DNA of 64,000 bases from Phymorhynchus buccinoides (taxonomy: Eukaryota > Mollusca > Gastropoda > Neogastropoda > Raphitomidae): positions 23,952,115-24,016,114 of the forward strand of contig CM065691.1 in the NCBI GenBank assembly GCA_017654935.2, written 5' to 3'. Position 1 is the stretch's first letter, and each line of letters opens with the position of its first letter. The translations under genes and the position numbers were made by a program. The notes beneath the pieces were generated by a model. It did no database searches. It saw only the letters and a program-made list of their open reading frames with translations, and was not told the DNA's origin. Below, one piece after another: positions 23,938 through 38,193 of this stretch.

Positions 23938-26900
23938 TGCTCGAAAGTAGGGTGTAGTTTCCCCCATGTTTGTGTTGACCCTTTAGAATTTAAACTTGTG
24001 GGGAGGGAGGGGGGAGGAGAATAATCCTTAAAAATGTAAACAAGGGGTGAGCGCACCCCTTAACTGTACCCCATCCGTGCAGCCGCATTTCTTCCCTGGC
24101 CCAGCTGTGCGGAGAGCTCTGAGCATAGCTATAAAAATGCTTAGAAAAATTGCTATAACTTTGAAACAATTCACCGTATTGCTTTAACATTGTAAAGTGT
24201 TATTGTGAATGCGTGTTTTAAAAGTTTACAAAGCGGGAATTTAAAGTATGGGCCTGTAGTTCTAAAAATAACTCTTTTACACACCAAAAAACAGTAATAT
24301 TTGTTTGACCTTTATGAAATGATCGAAAGTAGAACTTTCTACTTCACCTACAGGCTCGATACAATCGCTATTTTTGTCATTATAATAGTCTTAAATCAAT
24401 CCAAACACAATTTTACTTGCCATTTTATTACTCAACATAATGTAAACATGAATGTGGGGGTAGCCGATGACAAGGCTTGAACCCGGCTTAACTGTATTGT
24501 TTAAAAACTCGGGACTTGGCTTACTGGTGTTGCACAGCCTCCGGGCATTGCAGCCAGTATTGTTCCCACCATCTTTGTATTTACAAATGGCCCATATGTG
24601 TCTATGACTGAGAGGACGTAAAACAGCTTTTCATTCAGGTATCAACCCATCATCGAAAAAAATCACTAAAAATTTGACATACTGCTTCACCGTATTCTAA
24701 GCACGACCGGAAAGGAAAGTGTCTGTAAACAGGCTAAAGCTACCAAAGTGAACAATTTTGAGAAAAGCTTACTTCAGTTTGAAATGGGTTTGTATTACGA
24801 GTTAACTCGTAAATGATATTTGAGTTTACGAGTATACTCGGGGTAGAATGAGTTAAGAGAGGAAGAAATCAGGAACTGTTTTTTTTACTTACTCCCAAAC
24901 AGCGCAGCAGACTGGAGAGAACAAAGAGGATCTGTTTGACGTACATGTTCTTGGCTCTGAGGCGTGAGCGGTACTTGGCTTCGTACTGCCTCAGCTGGGA
25001 CAAGGCTCGTGAAACCTGCAATATTCCACTGTACTGTTCATTGTACTTGGCTTCATACTGCCTCAGCTGGGACAAGGCTCGTGAAACCTGCAATATTCCA
25101 CTGTACTGTTCATTGTACTTGGCTTCATACTGCCTCAGCTGGGACAAGGCTCGTGAAACCTGCAATATTCCACTGTACTGTTCATTGTACTTGGCTTCAT
25201 ACTGCCTCAGCTGGGACAAGGCTCGTGAAACCTGCAATATTCCACTGTACTGTTCATTGTAAAAATACTGCCTCAGCTGGGACAAGGCTCGTGAAACCTG
25301 CAATATTCCACTGTACTGTTCATTGTACTTGGCTTCATACTGCCTCAGCTGGGACAAGGCTCATGAAACCTGCAATATTCCACTGTACTGTTCATTGTAC
25401 TTGGCTTCGTACTGCCTCAGCTGGGACAAGGCTCGTGAAACCTGCAATATTCCACTGTACTGTTCATTGTACTTGGCTTCGTACTGCCTCAGCTGGGACA
25501 AGGCTCGTGAAACCTGCAATATTCTACTGTACTGTTCATTGTACTTGGCTTCATACTGCCTCAGCTGGGACAAGGCTCGTGAAACCTGCAATATTCCACT
25601 GTACTGTTCATTGTACTTGGCTTCGTACTGCCTCAGCTGGGACAAGGCTCGTGAAACCTGCAATATTCCACTGTACTGTTCATTGTACTTGGCTTCGTAC
25701 TGCCTCAGCTGGGACAAGGCTCGTGAAACCTGCAATATTCCACTGTACTGTTCATTGTACTTGGCTTCGTACTGCCTCAGCTCTCAGCTGGGACAAGGCT
25801 CGTGAAACCTGCAATATTCCACTGTACTGTTCATTGTACTTGGCTTCGTACTGCCTCAGCTGGGACAAGGCTCGTGAAACCTGCAATACACTGTACTGTT
25901 CATTGTACTTGGCTTCATACTGCCTCAGCTGGGACAAGGCTCGTGAAACCTGCAATATTCCACTGTACTGTTCATTGTACTTGGCTTCTACTGCCTCAGC
26001 TGGGACAAGGCTCGTGAAACCTGCAATATTCCACTGTACTGTTCATTGTACTTGGCTTCATACTGCCTCAGCTGGGACAAGGCTCGTGAAACCTGCAATA
26101 TTCCACTGTACTGTTCATTGTACTTGGCTTCGTACTGCCTCAGCTGGGACAAGGCTCGTGAAACCTGCAATATTCCACTGTACTGTTCATTGTACTTGGC
26201 TTCATACTGCCTCAGCTGGGACAAGGCTCGTGAAACCTGCAATATTCCACTGTACTGTTCATTGTACTTGGCTTCATACTGCCTCAGCTGGGACAAGGCT
26301 CATGAAACCTGCAATATTCCACTGTACTGTTCATTGTACTTGGCTTCGTACTGCCTCAGCTGGGACAAGGCTCGTGAAACCTGCAATATTCTACTGTACT
26401 GTTCATTGTACTTGGCTTCATACTGCCTCAGCTGGGACAAGGCTCGTGAAACCTGCAATATTCCACTGTACTGTTCATTGTACTTGGCTTCGTACTGCCT
26501 CAGCTGGGACAAGGCTCGTGAAACCTGCAATATTCCACTGTACTGTTCATTGTACTTGGCTTCGTACTGCCTCAGCTGGGACAAGGCTCGTGAAACCTGC
26601 AATATTCCACTGTACTGTTCATTGTACTTGGCTTCGTACTGCCTCAGCTCTCAGCTGGGACAAGGCTCGTGAAACCTGCAATATTCCACTGTACTGTTCA
26701 TTGTACTTGGCTTCATACTGCCTCAGCTGGGACAAGGCTCGTGAAACCTGCAATATTCCACTGTACTGTTCATTGTACTTGGCTTCGTACTGCCTCAGCT
26801 GGGACAAGGCTCGTGAAACCTGCAATATTCCACTGTACTGTTCATTGTACTTGGCTTCGTACTGCCTCAGCTGGGACAAGGCTCGTGAAACCTGCAATAT

Positions 26901-27780
26901 TCCACTGTACTGTTCATTGTACTTGGCTTCGTACTGCCTCAGCTGGGACAAGGCTCGTGAAACCTGCAATATTCCACTGTACTGTTCATTGTACTTGGCT
27001 TCATACTGCCTCAGCTGGGACAAGGCTCGTGAAACCTGCAATATTTCACTGTACTGTTCATTGTACTTGGCTTCGTACTGCCTCAGCTGGGACAAGGCTC
27101 GTGAAACCTGCAATATTCCACTGTACTGTTCATTGTACTTGGCTTCGTACTGCCTCAGCTGGGACAAGGCTCGTGAAACCTGCAATATTTCACTGTACTG
27201 TTCATTGTACTTGGCTTCGTACTGCCTCAGCTGGGACAAGGCTCGTGAAACCTGCAATATTCCACTGTACTGTTCATTGTACTTGGCTTCGTACTGCCTC
27301 AGCTGGGACAAGGCTCGTGAAACCTGCAATATTTCACTGTACTGTTCATTGTACTTGGCTTCGTACTGCCTCAGCTGGGACAAGGCTCGTGAAACCTGCA
27401 ATATTCCACTGTACTGTTCATTGTACATTGACCTGCTCATTCAGGCATGGGATTTGGAAAAGTTTAAAAAAAGCTGAAAAGCGGGGGTCTAAGGGCAGCA
27501 GAAGGCCCCTAGTAGGGGTTCAGTAGGTAATGCTGAAGATGTTTTGGTAATTGAAGCCCTAAAACAGCATTAGAATGGCCAAATGTACCTTAATTGTTTG
27601 GGGGTTTTCGGCGGACAGACTTTTTTTGGGGCGGAAAAGCAATGTCATTTTGGCGGAAATTTACTGTTTGGCGGACAACTCCCATCCCTGTCATTTACAT
27701 GTGCCTTTTCCTTTTATATTACTGTACTTTACGGACAATAAGGCGGTAGTTTTTTTTGTTTTTTCAGATCGAGTCCCCTG

Positions 27781-27816
<36 letters not shown>

Positions 27817-28155
27817 ATAAGAAAGAGAGACACACTATGTCCTCTGAACTGTGCCCCTGTGACCTCTACGCTGCGCACAGTATTCATAGTCTCCCTCCAG
27901 GTTGTGGGCTTCAAGAGAGCGAGAGGGAGAGGGACAGGGACAGAGGGAATAAAAAAAGAGAGAGATACACTATGACCTCTGACCTGAGCCCCATTGACCT
28001 CCACGTTGTGCACATTGTTAATGGTCTCCAGCAGGCTGTGAGCCTCAAGAGACATAAAGAGACAGAGAGAGATACATTATTATTATGACCTCTGACCTGT
28101 GCCCCAGTGACCTCCATATTGTTCACATTGTTAATAGTCTCCAGCAGATTGTGAG

Positions 28156-28224
<69 letters not shown>

Positions 28225-28310
28225 AGAAAGAGAAATACACTATGACCTCTGAACTGTGCCCCTGTGACCTCCATATTGTGGGTTAATAGTCTCCAGCAGA
28301 TTGTGAGCTT

Positions 28311-28363
<53 letters not shown>

Positions 28364-28722
28364 CAGAGAATAAGAAAGAGAGAGAGACACACTACGACCT
28401 CTGACCTGAGCCCCGGTGACCTCCACGCTGTGCACATTGTTAATGGTCTCCAGCAGGTTGTGAGCCTCGTCCACGATGACGACGCTGCCCGCCAGCTTCA
28501 CTCCGCTGGCCTCCCGCGTGGCCTTGTGCAGCAAGGTGTTGTAGGGCAGCACCACCACCTGACAGACACACACAATGTGCATGGGCGCAACTCTCTCCGC
28601 ATGGCGCAGAGGGGCACAGAGGTAACGCGTTCACCTCGTGCGCAGTAAACCCGAGTTCAAACCTGGGTCCGGAGGATTTTTTCCTCTCACTCTGCACTAG
28701 GCCTTACGGGTCTGAACGTGGA

Positions 28723-28753
<31 letters not shown>

Positions 28754-31700
28754 CGTGTGCCCATGCACTTAGCACACGTTAAACCCAGCAGCAACAAAAA
28801 AGTTGTCATTTGGTCGATCTATTGACTTTCGCCACCAGCCATTTTTCATCCCAAAAAATACAATTAAACTTAACTGGGTAGAGAAAACTAAATTATCTGC
28901 AATATTGGGAATTCATCTGTCACATGTACAACATTAGGACTATCCTTACCTCCCAAAATCAAGAAAACAGGGTCTTCAAATAACAGGCCCTGATCTAGTG
29001 CCTTTTAGTGACATGGGTATTAAACCATTGTGGTGCATAAATGCAACATTGGCGGTGAAAAGGTTAATTATTTCTGAACAATTCCTATTTATACAAAGGT
29101 TCATTTCATATGAGATGTAATAATAGTAATTTTTTTAACCCCTTCAGGACTTTGTTGCCTGAGGCAAACTTCTTTCAGGCAAACTCCTGGGGTTGCCTAG
29201 AAAAAAAAAAGAAAAAAAAAAGATCAACAAAACTCGTCTCTATCTGTAATTCATTTTCAACAACATTACTGATTGATCCAAGTTTTATTTTCACTTTGAA
29301 ATCGTGCTTACTTGCACTAAATTCAGAATCATTAGTCTTCCTATACTTATCACTATGAATGAAAACTTGTTAGAGCATTTTGTGAGGCTTGCATAGGGCC
29401 GATTTTTGGACATTGTTTTAACATTAATAAATGAAATAAAAGTGCCAAACATAAGTGAAACGAATGCTGGAAGAGTGACGAAGAGAAGTAACTCGAAAAA
29501 ACCTGGTTTGGATTGAGAAAACGTGGATTCAGACAAGTCTTAGGCCGGGTTCACATTAGACGCGTAAGTTCCGTACAGAAAACCCTAAATAAGAGGAAGA
29601 AAGAAGGAAAAAGATTTGCACACATGCCCGAATTTCCCCTATATGCGTAAACTTTTATCCTTCTTTCTTTCACTTATTTAGGGTTTTCCGTACGGAACTT
29701 ACGCGTCTAATGTGAACCCGGCCTTAGGCTCAGAAATCCTTGTTCCGAGAATACTCGGAATTAGGCCCTGACTGACGTTCTCCTGTTCCGAGTATACTCG
29801 GAATTCGTCCGGAATTAGTTAAAAAACCAGGAACACAGACACTCAGCACACCCAGTCACCTCAGCAGCGGGCACAGCCAAGCGAGATCCGTAGTAAGGAC
29901 AGGTCTTGGTCTGCCGGCCCAACGTCACCAGCTGCTCTATGTCACAGACCTCCAGCTGTGAAATAACAACAACAACCGGGCATCACAAGACTAGTCTCAA
30001 TCCTTTGTAAACTAACAGTACTATCAAGACCCCCATTCGACCCCCCTCGGGACATCACTGTAAAGTGAGGTGGTTAGACTGGTAGATGGTGTCCTGCATT
30101 AGAATGTATTGACGATTCTAATAATACTGCCGTTGGAACTGTGACCAAACAAATCAAGGTATGATTGTGTGAGGGTGTTTGGAATGGGCAACGCGGGAAT
30201 TATGCCACTGACTGGCTCAAAACTAAATGGCAATAAATAAATAAATAAATAAATAATAGACAAATAAAGACATCTGACAAAGTCCTCTCACCAAAGCCCT
30301 GTCTGTAAAGTTTTCCAGTAGATCTGGTTTTCTGTAGGGGCAGCCTGGCTTGGACTTGGCTGTGAAACCACAAAAATGACATTATCAAATTTATTTCTAT
30401 AATGGGCAGTCAAACTACCGAATGACATTTTTCAGACTTTTGGAACTCTGAAGGAAACATGTAAACAGGCCTAACATGGTCTACATAGTCATTCAGATTG
30501 TTTCTAATTTGCAAAAAAATCATACTGATCTCTACCATTTCTTTTTTTAAACCCACACATTTCAAACTCAAAATCATTGTGTGTGTGTGTGTGCGTGTGT
30601 GTGTGTACGTATGTCGCGCGCACAAGTGCATGCATGTGTGTTTGATTCTTTTTAAACTTTAAAAACTGTGCAAAAACTTGCACGTTGGTCTGTGTGTGTG
30701 TGTGTGTGTATGCACGTACGCGCGCACGAGTGCATGTGCGCTTGATTCTTTTTAAATTTAAAAAACTGCAGAAAACTTGGACTATTGGTCTATCCCAGTC
30801 ACTGACTTTTCTTCCGCTGAAGTTCCAGACACCGGTCGTTGATCAGACTGACCGCCTTCAGTCGCCGCACCGACTGGTTGACACACAGGTTCTGAAAAAT
30901 AACATGGTATTTTTGGTATTTGGTATATTCTAGTCACAGAGATTTATCTCTGTGAAATTCGGGCAGCTCTCCCCCAGAGAGCGCGTCACCGTAAGTGCAG
31001 CGTCTAGCCAATTTATTTAAAAAAAATTGGGGGGGGGGGGGGGGTAGGGGGGATGCACAGGATGAGGAGCGGGTTAAACCTAGTTAAAGTGAAGAAACTA
31101 CAGCCATTCTGACAACAACAACAAAAAACGCTGTGTTATGGAAAATAATTTTCGGCATATTCAGCATCTACTTCAGTTTTCTGAACCAAGTGCTGACATC
31201 ATCTTAATTGGCTGATACTAGTTATGAAATAATCTGTTTTCCACCTAATTCTTAATCATTCTCCTTTTTTAAATTCTGTATGCTGTTGTTGTCGTTCCCT
31301 GGCTTAAAGACTCCAGGGATCATCCCAACAGCCGAAGCAATAGATGATTTTCAGAAGAAAAACTAGGGGAGAGCACTTCGTGAAAATTAGAGTTGCTTAC
31401 CTCCATTACTCGGTCAAATTCTATAGCAACAATGGCATCAAAGCTTGAAACCACAGGTTGCGAGTCAGCGACTTGCAAACATTTTTTAGAAAAATTAGGG
31501 GTGGCCAATGGCCACAAACTGATAAAACTGGCAAAATGTGACGGAAAAAAAAAATGACATACATTTTTAGAACGATGCACAGTGTTCTAAGTGCTGTATG
31601 TCTGCTCAAACACATGAGTCGATAGGCTACGACAGCTTATGGTAGACACGGCCGTTCAATTTGGATCGTTTAGTTCCCACATATGCGCTATCGTGAAACC

Positions 31701-34700
31701 CACTCACCTCCTCCTCTTTTGCATCTCCTTCCTTCCCCATCCATCCCTCCCTCCCATTCCTTGACCGTAGCAAGACTTCACGCGGCAGCAAAGGTAGCAC
31801 GCAGGCAGGATTTCACAAGTGGGCTGCTACAGCCAAAGTTCTATTTGGTCGCTGGCAGCTTGCTTACTACACACGCGCGCAGCAGTGCAGCAAGGCTTGG
31901 TGGCTTGAAGAGTATAGCCTAGTAAAGAGTGTTCCTCTTTGCTTTGTGCTGTGGAGAAACTACACACTGACACTAGTTGTCTTTCAATTTAAATTGCTCA
32001 GCTACCGTTCGACTGAGCACCTAACTAACTACACACTTTAAACACAAGATGACTCTAGAACTTATATGTAAAAGCACACTTATCAACACTGGCTACTTTA
32101 GACAGAACACGCCGAGGAAAATGCCACATAAATCTGTGGTACTGAGGGAAAAACCTAGGCCTTTAAAATAGCGCGCACTGCTGTTCTATTCCAACCCTGA
32201 CTGCTATAATGTACACAAAGCGTGGTTTATTAATTAACACTAATTACACCACAACTAGCTTTAGGTTCGAATCACTGTTCACACAATGCTGTTCACCACA
32301 CACCTATGTATGCTCACACCAAAATGTTTGGCAAATCGAAAGTCTGTTTAGAAGCAGTGGACGAAAACATACGGAGCACAAATTCCACTGTTTTCCCACT
32401 TGTTTCTGGCGCTTCCAAGAGGTTGAGTCATTCGCATTTCCCGCCTCTGGAAGCCTAGCCGGCAGCAACTAAAGAGTCTGCAAATGCCAGTTTTGTAAAG
32501 CCGTGTAGAGTGACTTCCCCTGTTTGACCGATTGAATTAGGCAAGATCACTCCCACACACCATGAAATTACTCCCCTTAATTATTTCAGAACAATTCTTA
32601 TTGAACACTGTGATACAAATGCCAGGCTAGGGATGTAAAATTCTGTAAAACTCCACACTCCCCACCAACCCCAGGCTGCTCTTTGCTTCTCGTTTGTTTT
32701 AATTTCAAAGCAGTAGACATTAGTTTACAACATTTAATCAAGGGGTAAAAGCCTTAAAGACCCACCACGTCATGTGTCAAAATCACGGTTTCCATGTGTT
32801 TTCCCTCTTATCGTTGGTAAGAAATCTTCCTAGCATAAGAGGGAATGTGACACGTGACGTGGGGGGTCTTTAACTTAAGGTACCATCAGCCTTTTCTATT
32901 CTTTTTGTGACAGAACCCTCAGGTTTTCACCCCTCAAATGTTCATGGGTGCAACTCCCCAAAATGAAAAAAACCTGAAAGGCAGGGATCCAGGGACCCAT
33001 GGCCCCGGCAGGGTATAGGGGCAGAGCCCTGTCGGATGATTCAGGGTGGAGGGGGGGGCAACTTAAGAGAGAGATAACGAGACAGACAGACAGTAAAAAT
33101 TACAGACAGAGACAGTTTGATAAGCCTTGTAAAATTATTACATTGCCTTTGTAAATTTCCAAGATAGAACAACCAAGTTCAAAACGCCCCAAATTGCTTG
33201 TGGTCAAAGATTTCTTCTTTTTTCTTTTGTGAAGAATTTTTAAAAAATGAAGTTCAGTTTCTGGTAAATTAAAAACAGTGAAATCAGTGTAAAACTGAAA
33301 GAGTAACACCCATGAATGTTGTATACGAGAAGATCAGAACCTAATATCCATTTTTATTTCATCACGTTAATAACACAGTGCTTGAATATAAAGAAATTTG
33401 TACACACAGTCAAACCTCTATTTTAAGATTTCCAAAAAAGTCAGGAAAAATGGGTCTCAAAATGGTGGGGTCTAGAAGAAATTCTGCTTAACGTCCTCCG
33501 GTATATGGGACATTAGTAGATATAAAGATGGTGGGAAAGATTCTGGAGGCAATGCCCGGAGGCAGTGCAACACCAGGAAAGTCCCAATTTTTTAACAATA
33601 CAGATGTGATTGCTTGGTTGGAGGGGTCTTATAATGGAGGTTGGTTCTATACATAGATTATAGTAAGATAAAATCAGTGTTAAACGAGAGGAGGTCTTTT
33701 AACAGAGGGTCTTGTTATAATAGAGGTTTGACTGTATTAGAGATCAACAGACATGTACCTGCAGCTTATTAATTTTGTTTGCAAGGGATTAGTTTCGTAA
33801 AATCGAAAGCAACGCCACAAACGAAGAATACTGTTCTTACCTGTCGAGAGCCAAGGGAAATTACTCTGGTGTCTTCGCCAAATGGACTCTTGATTATCTC
33901 CCGCACAAACTGTGCAAGTTGAGAGTGTGTACGACTGCAGTAGTAGATCTGTACACAAAAAAACCCACACATTTTATCAAGAAAACGGGGGAGGGGGAGC
34001 AACTCTTGAAAACCAGTGCAAGAGAAAAAAACACAGAAGAAAACCAAAACACCAGTAACTAAAAATGCATTTATTTATGCACTCGGGTAACTCAGTTTAT
34101 ATCCACTCAAAATAGGTAACTTATAATATCCTCTCTCATAGGGGATAATTTCTCATTTTCTCCAAATAAAAAAATAAATAAATAGTAACAAAAAGTATCT
34201 TGTGGTCTAATTTTAGAAAGCATCGTATTTTGTATTTTTTAACATTAGTCTAGTAAAGGCAATGAGGCAGTAACAACTGCACTTTATTACAATTAATCCA
34301 TGAAGCTTTAAAACTGTGCAACAAATGCATTTCTATTCTCATTGATCAATGCAGCTTTGTGCTCATCCCTAGCTGGTGCATTTGTACCAGTGTTCAGGTA
34401 CTTCGGCTGTTGGGATGATCCCTGGAGTCTTTAAGCCAGGGTAAGCCAAACAAAAAAGGGATTAACCCCTTGACTGTCGCATAACGTATCACATACTGAC
34501 TTGATGACATCACTATATGATGTCATCAGATAAAGAGGAATAACTCTGATATGCTGGTTTTTGCTTTAACACAGTCAAGAGTTATATCCCCAGACCATTT
34601 TGCCAGACTGGCTCTATCAGTTGTTTTTTTCATGTCATGATTTGTGCAATGAAGTTTTCTTCAATTTTCTCTGGCAGTCAAGGGGTCAACATTCCTGTCA

Positions 34701-35136
34701 TTTCTTCGCCCTAATCCCAACAAATCTGACCTTGGTCACATGAACAGTCTCATCGCCTTCTTCCTCCTCTCCCTCTTCTTTCTTCTTCTCGTCGTCGCTG
34801 TCGTAGTCTTCAGGGATGAGGCCGGCGTCGTCATCGTCCTTGGCAACCAGAGCGTCATCCTCCAGGCGCTTTGCGGCTTCCATCTCCGAGCTGAAGGCTT
34901 TCTGGGCGTCTGCGCTGCTCCCTTGGAGCAGAGAGTGGAACTCTTCTTCCAGTTCAGCAAACTGTGATGGACAGATCGGATGAACAATAACTATAAATTA
35001 AAAAAAAGAAGACGACGAATTTGTGCATGATTTATACAGTGCTTTTCCTCAAACGAAACCAAAATGGTTTACAAATAATGTTCATTCAATAGTGCATAAC
35101 GAAAAGCAGTAATCAAATAGATTTTTTTTTTAATGA

Positions 35137-35168
<32 letters not shown>

Positions 35169-36999
35169 AGAGATGGAGACTTGCACACACACACACATTG
35201 AAAAAACATGCACGCTAGAATCAACCTCATCCCCGCCTACACACACAAACCAAGCAAGTACACTGTAACACATATATTCTCTTTCTCTGACTCTCTCTCA
35301 ATCTCCAGAACCTCTCTCTTTGTTTCTCTCTCTCAAGGGTGTCGCTGAATGAGTACAGCAACAAGCCAACCACAGCATTAGATCTTAAATGACGGTGTAC
35401 ATAGCGTTCCATAAACTGCTTCATGTTATCACATGCAGGGCTGCCTATACCCGCTTTTGTAGCTTCCAGGAACATGCTAAAAACCAGGAACAGAGACAAA
35501 GTACTTCCAGGGACATGTTCAAAACCAGGAACAGAGACATTACTTCCATGGACATGTTAAATACCAGGAACAGACTAATTACTTCCAGGGACATGCTCAA
35601 AACCAGGAACTGAGACTAATTACTTCCAGGGACATGCTCAAAACCAGGAACAGAGACTAATTACTTCCAGGGACATGTTAAAAACCAGGAACAGAGACAT
35701 TACTTCCAGGGACATGTTAAAAACCAGAAACTGAGACTAGTTACTTCCAGGGACATGCTAAAAACCAGGAACAGAGACTAATTACTTCCAGGGACATGTT
35801 AAAAACCAGGAACAGAGACTAATTACTTCCAGGGACATGTTTAAAACCAGGAACAGAGACTAATTACTTCCAGGGACATGCTCAAAACCAGGAACTGAGA
35901 CTAATTACTTCCAGGGACATGTTCAAAACCAGAAACTGAGACTAGTTACTTCCAGGGACATGCTAAAAACCAGGAACAGACTAATTACTTCCAGGGACAT
36001 GCTAAAAACCAGGAAGAGACTAATTACTTCCAGGGACATGCTAAAAACCAGGAACAGACTAATTACTTCCAGGGACATGCTAAAAACCAGGAACAGAGAC
36101 TAATTACTTCCAGGGACATGTTAAAAACCAGGAATAGAGACTAATTACTTCAAGGGACATGTTAAAAACCAGGAACAGAGACTAATTACTTCCAGGGACA
36201 TGTTAAAAACCAGGAACAGAGACATTACTTCCAGAGACATGTTAAAAACCAGGAACAGAGACTAATTACTTCCAGGGACATGCTAAAAACCAGGAACAGA
36301 GACTAATTACTTCCAGGCACAAGCATGGCAGCTTTGTTTGTGCACATCGCAATATAAAACAAACTGTGACCTAGAAAGATCTCTTTCAGGCATAAGAATA
36401 GTTTGGAGTCCAACCCTTTGAAAACCGCAGTAAAAAAAAAAGCCACCAAGCCCAGATTGCTGACGGACAACACTAAAATCAATTCCTAACATGACCAAAA
36501 AGGCTCAGTACAGTGAGAAAACACATTAAAATGATATTTAACCAAACATAAACCTGAATAAAAAAGGCTAAAACCAATCCTTTGTCAGAAATTCTTAATC
36601 CTCTGAAATCCTGATGCCTGTTCTTTGACTGATGAATTTTTGCACTTCTCTTGTGGGGTTTGGCGCCAATGTTCTCATACGCTTGAGGCCCTTTGGTGTT
36701 CAGAAACCTGTGAGTAACATGCATGTTAACAAAATGTGAGCAGCGTCCTTTGTTTGAGGTTTTGTAATTAGGTATCAGGTGCTTTATAGTCACAGAAGCG
36801 TCTCTGTGAAATTTGGGTTGCTCCCACCTGGAGAGCGCGCCACAGCCAGAGGCGCGCCACCCAATTTATTATTTTTTGTCCTTGCATGCAATTTTTGTGA
36901 CTGATGAGGAAGGAAAGGAGGGAGGGGGGTAAATTTTGACCAAATGACAACTTTTTCGATGCCACTGGGTTTAACATGTGGTAAGTGCATGGGCACACG

Positions 37000-37030
<31 letters not shown>

Positions 37031-38117
37031 TTCAGACCGTAAGGCCTAGAGCAAAGTGAGAGAACAAATCCCCTGTACCCAGGTTCGAACTCGGGTTTAC
37101 TTGACACAAGGCGAACACTCTACACACAAGCTCACATACTTTACCTTTCTCTTTCCTCGATAGACTTTGCTTGAAGCACGAACTGTCTTCAATCTGTTCT
37201 CCCATTTGGCAATCATGTCTTGTTCTTTCTGCACAGAGCAAAAACGCCTTTAACATTCATAAGAAAGTTCAACTATCTATCAAAATGCTACACTTCAAAC
37301 GTGCAGTACTATTTATGAAAATTTTGTATTTCAAACTTCAAGCATCATTACTTAGAAAAAGGTACAATTTTCATGGTTGAAAATGAAACATTCACTCGAT
37401 AGACTTAAAAACATCCAAACCCTTCTTCAAAATGACATAAAAAAAATCATCAAAGCACAAGAATACGGAGCACCAGCATTGGATGAAAAGAAGCCAATCA
37501 CAAAGAAGCTTACAAAATTCATTCAAAGGAATGCACTATTCGCTGCAAACTTGTTTTTATTTCACAGAGTGTGTGGGGCTTTTCTTTTCTTCTTTTTGGG
37601 GGCTTGGTTTCTTTTTTCAAGTTGAATAGAAGAAGCGTATTTATGAATTTATATATAACGAGTTTATATATACCATATTTTACGGACTATAAGGCGATAC
37701 TTTTTTCCTAGACTGAGACCCCTGCGCCTTATAATATGACTGATAATATAGTAAGAAATTATAATAACAAAATCTGATTTTTGTGTAAAATTTGGGGGGT
37801 GCGGCTTATAATCAGGTGCGCCTTGCAGTCCGTAGAATACAGCATCTTTTTTTAAATTATGCGTAACTCCCACACCCCTTCAGCTAACCATCAGAAAGGG
37901 GGCGCAACTCATCTTGCGACCAGCAGTCGATCGTGTTTTTGATGCCCGCCCGTGTGTGTGTGTGTGAGTGCTTGGGTGTATCTGTGTGTTCTAATTTAAA
38001 TTGAATTGTTTTTCATGTTTTATAAATTTGTCTTTAGGTTTAAACTGTAAAAAATGTTGGTTCTTTGATTGGCTGTTAGGTGGACGGTGTTGGGGGGGGG
38101 GATAAATGCAAGAGAAA

Positions 38118-38193
<76 letters not shown>

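Noticed and set aside
24964..27477. 837-codon open frame on the plus strand
   Set aside because: It is the antisense reading of the 72-bp exon-13 array. The repeated peptide ([20 protein letters not shown]) has no family match, and the minus strand is the coding one.
36479..36793. Minus-strand frame with [20 protein letters not shown]
   Set aside because: No DDX11 similarity, no fitting splice phases between exons 6 and 7, and no family recognised.
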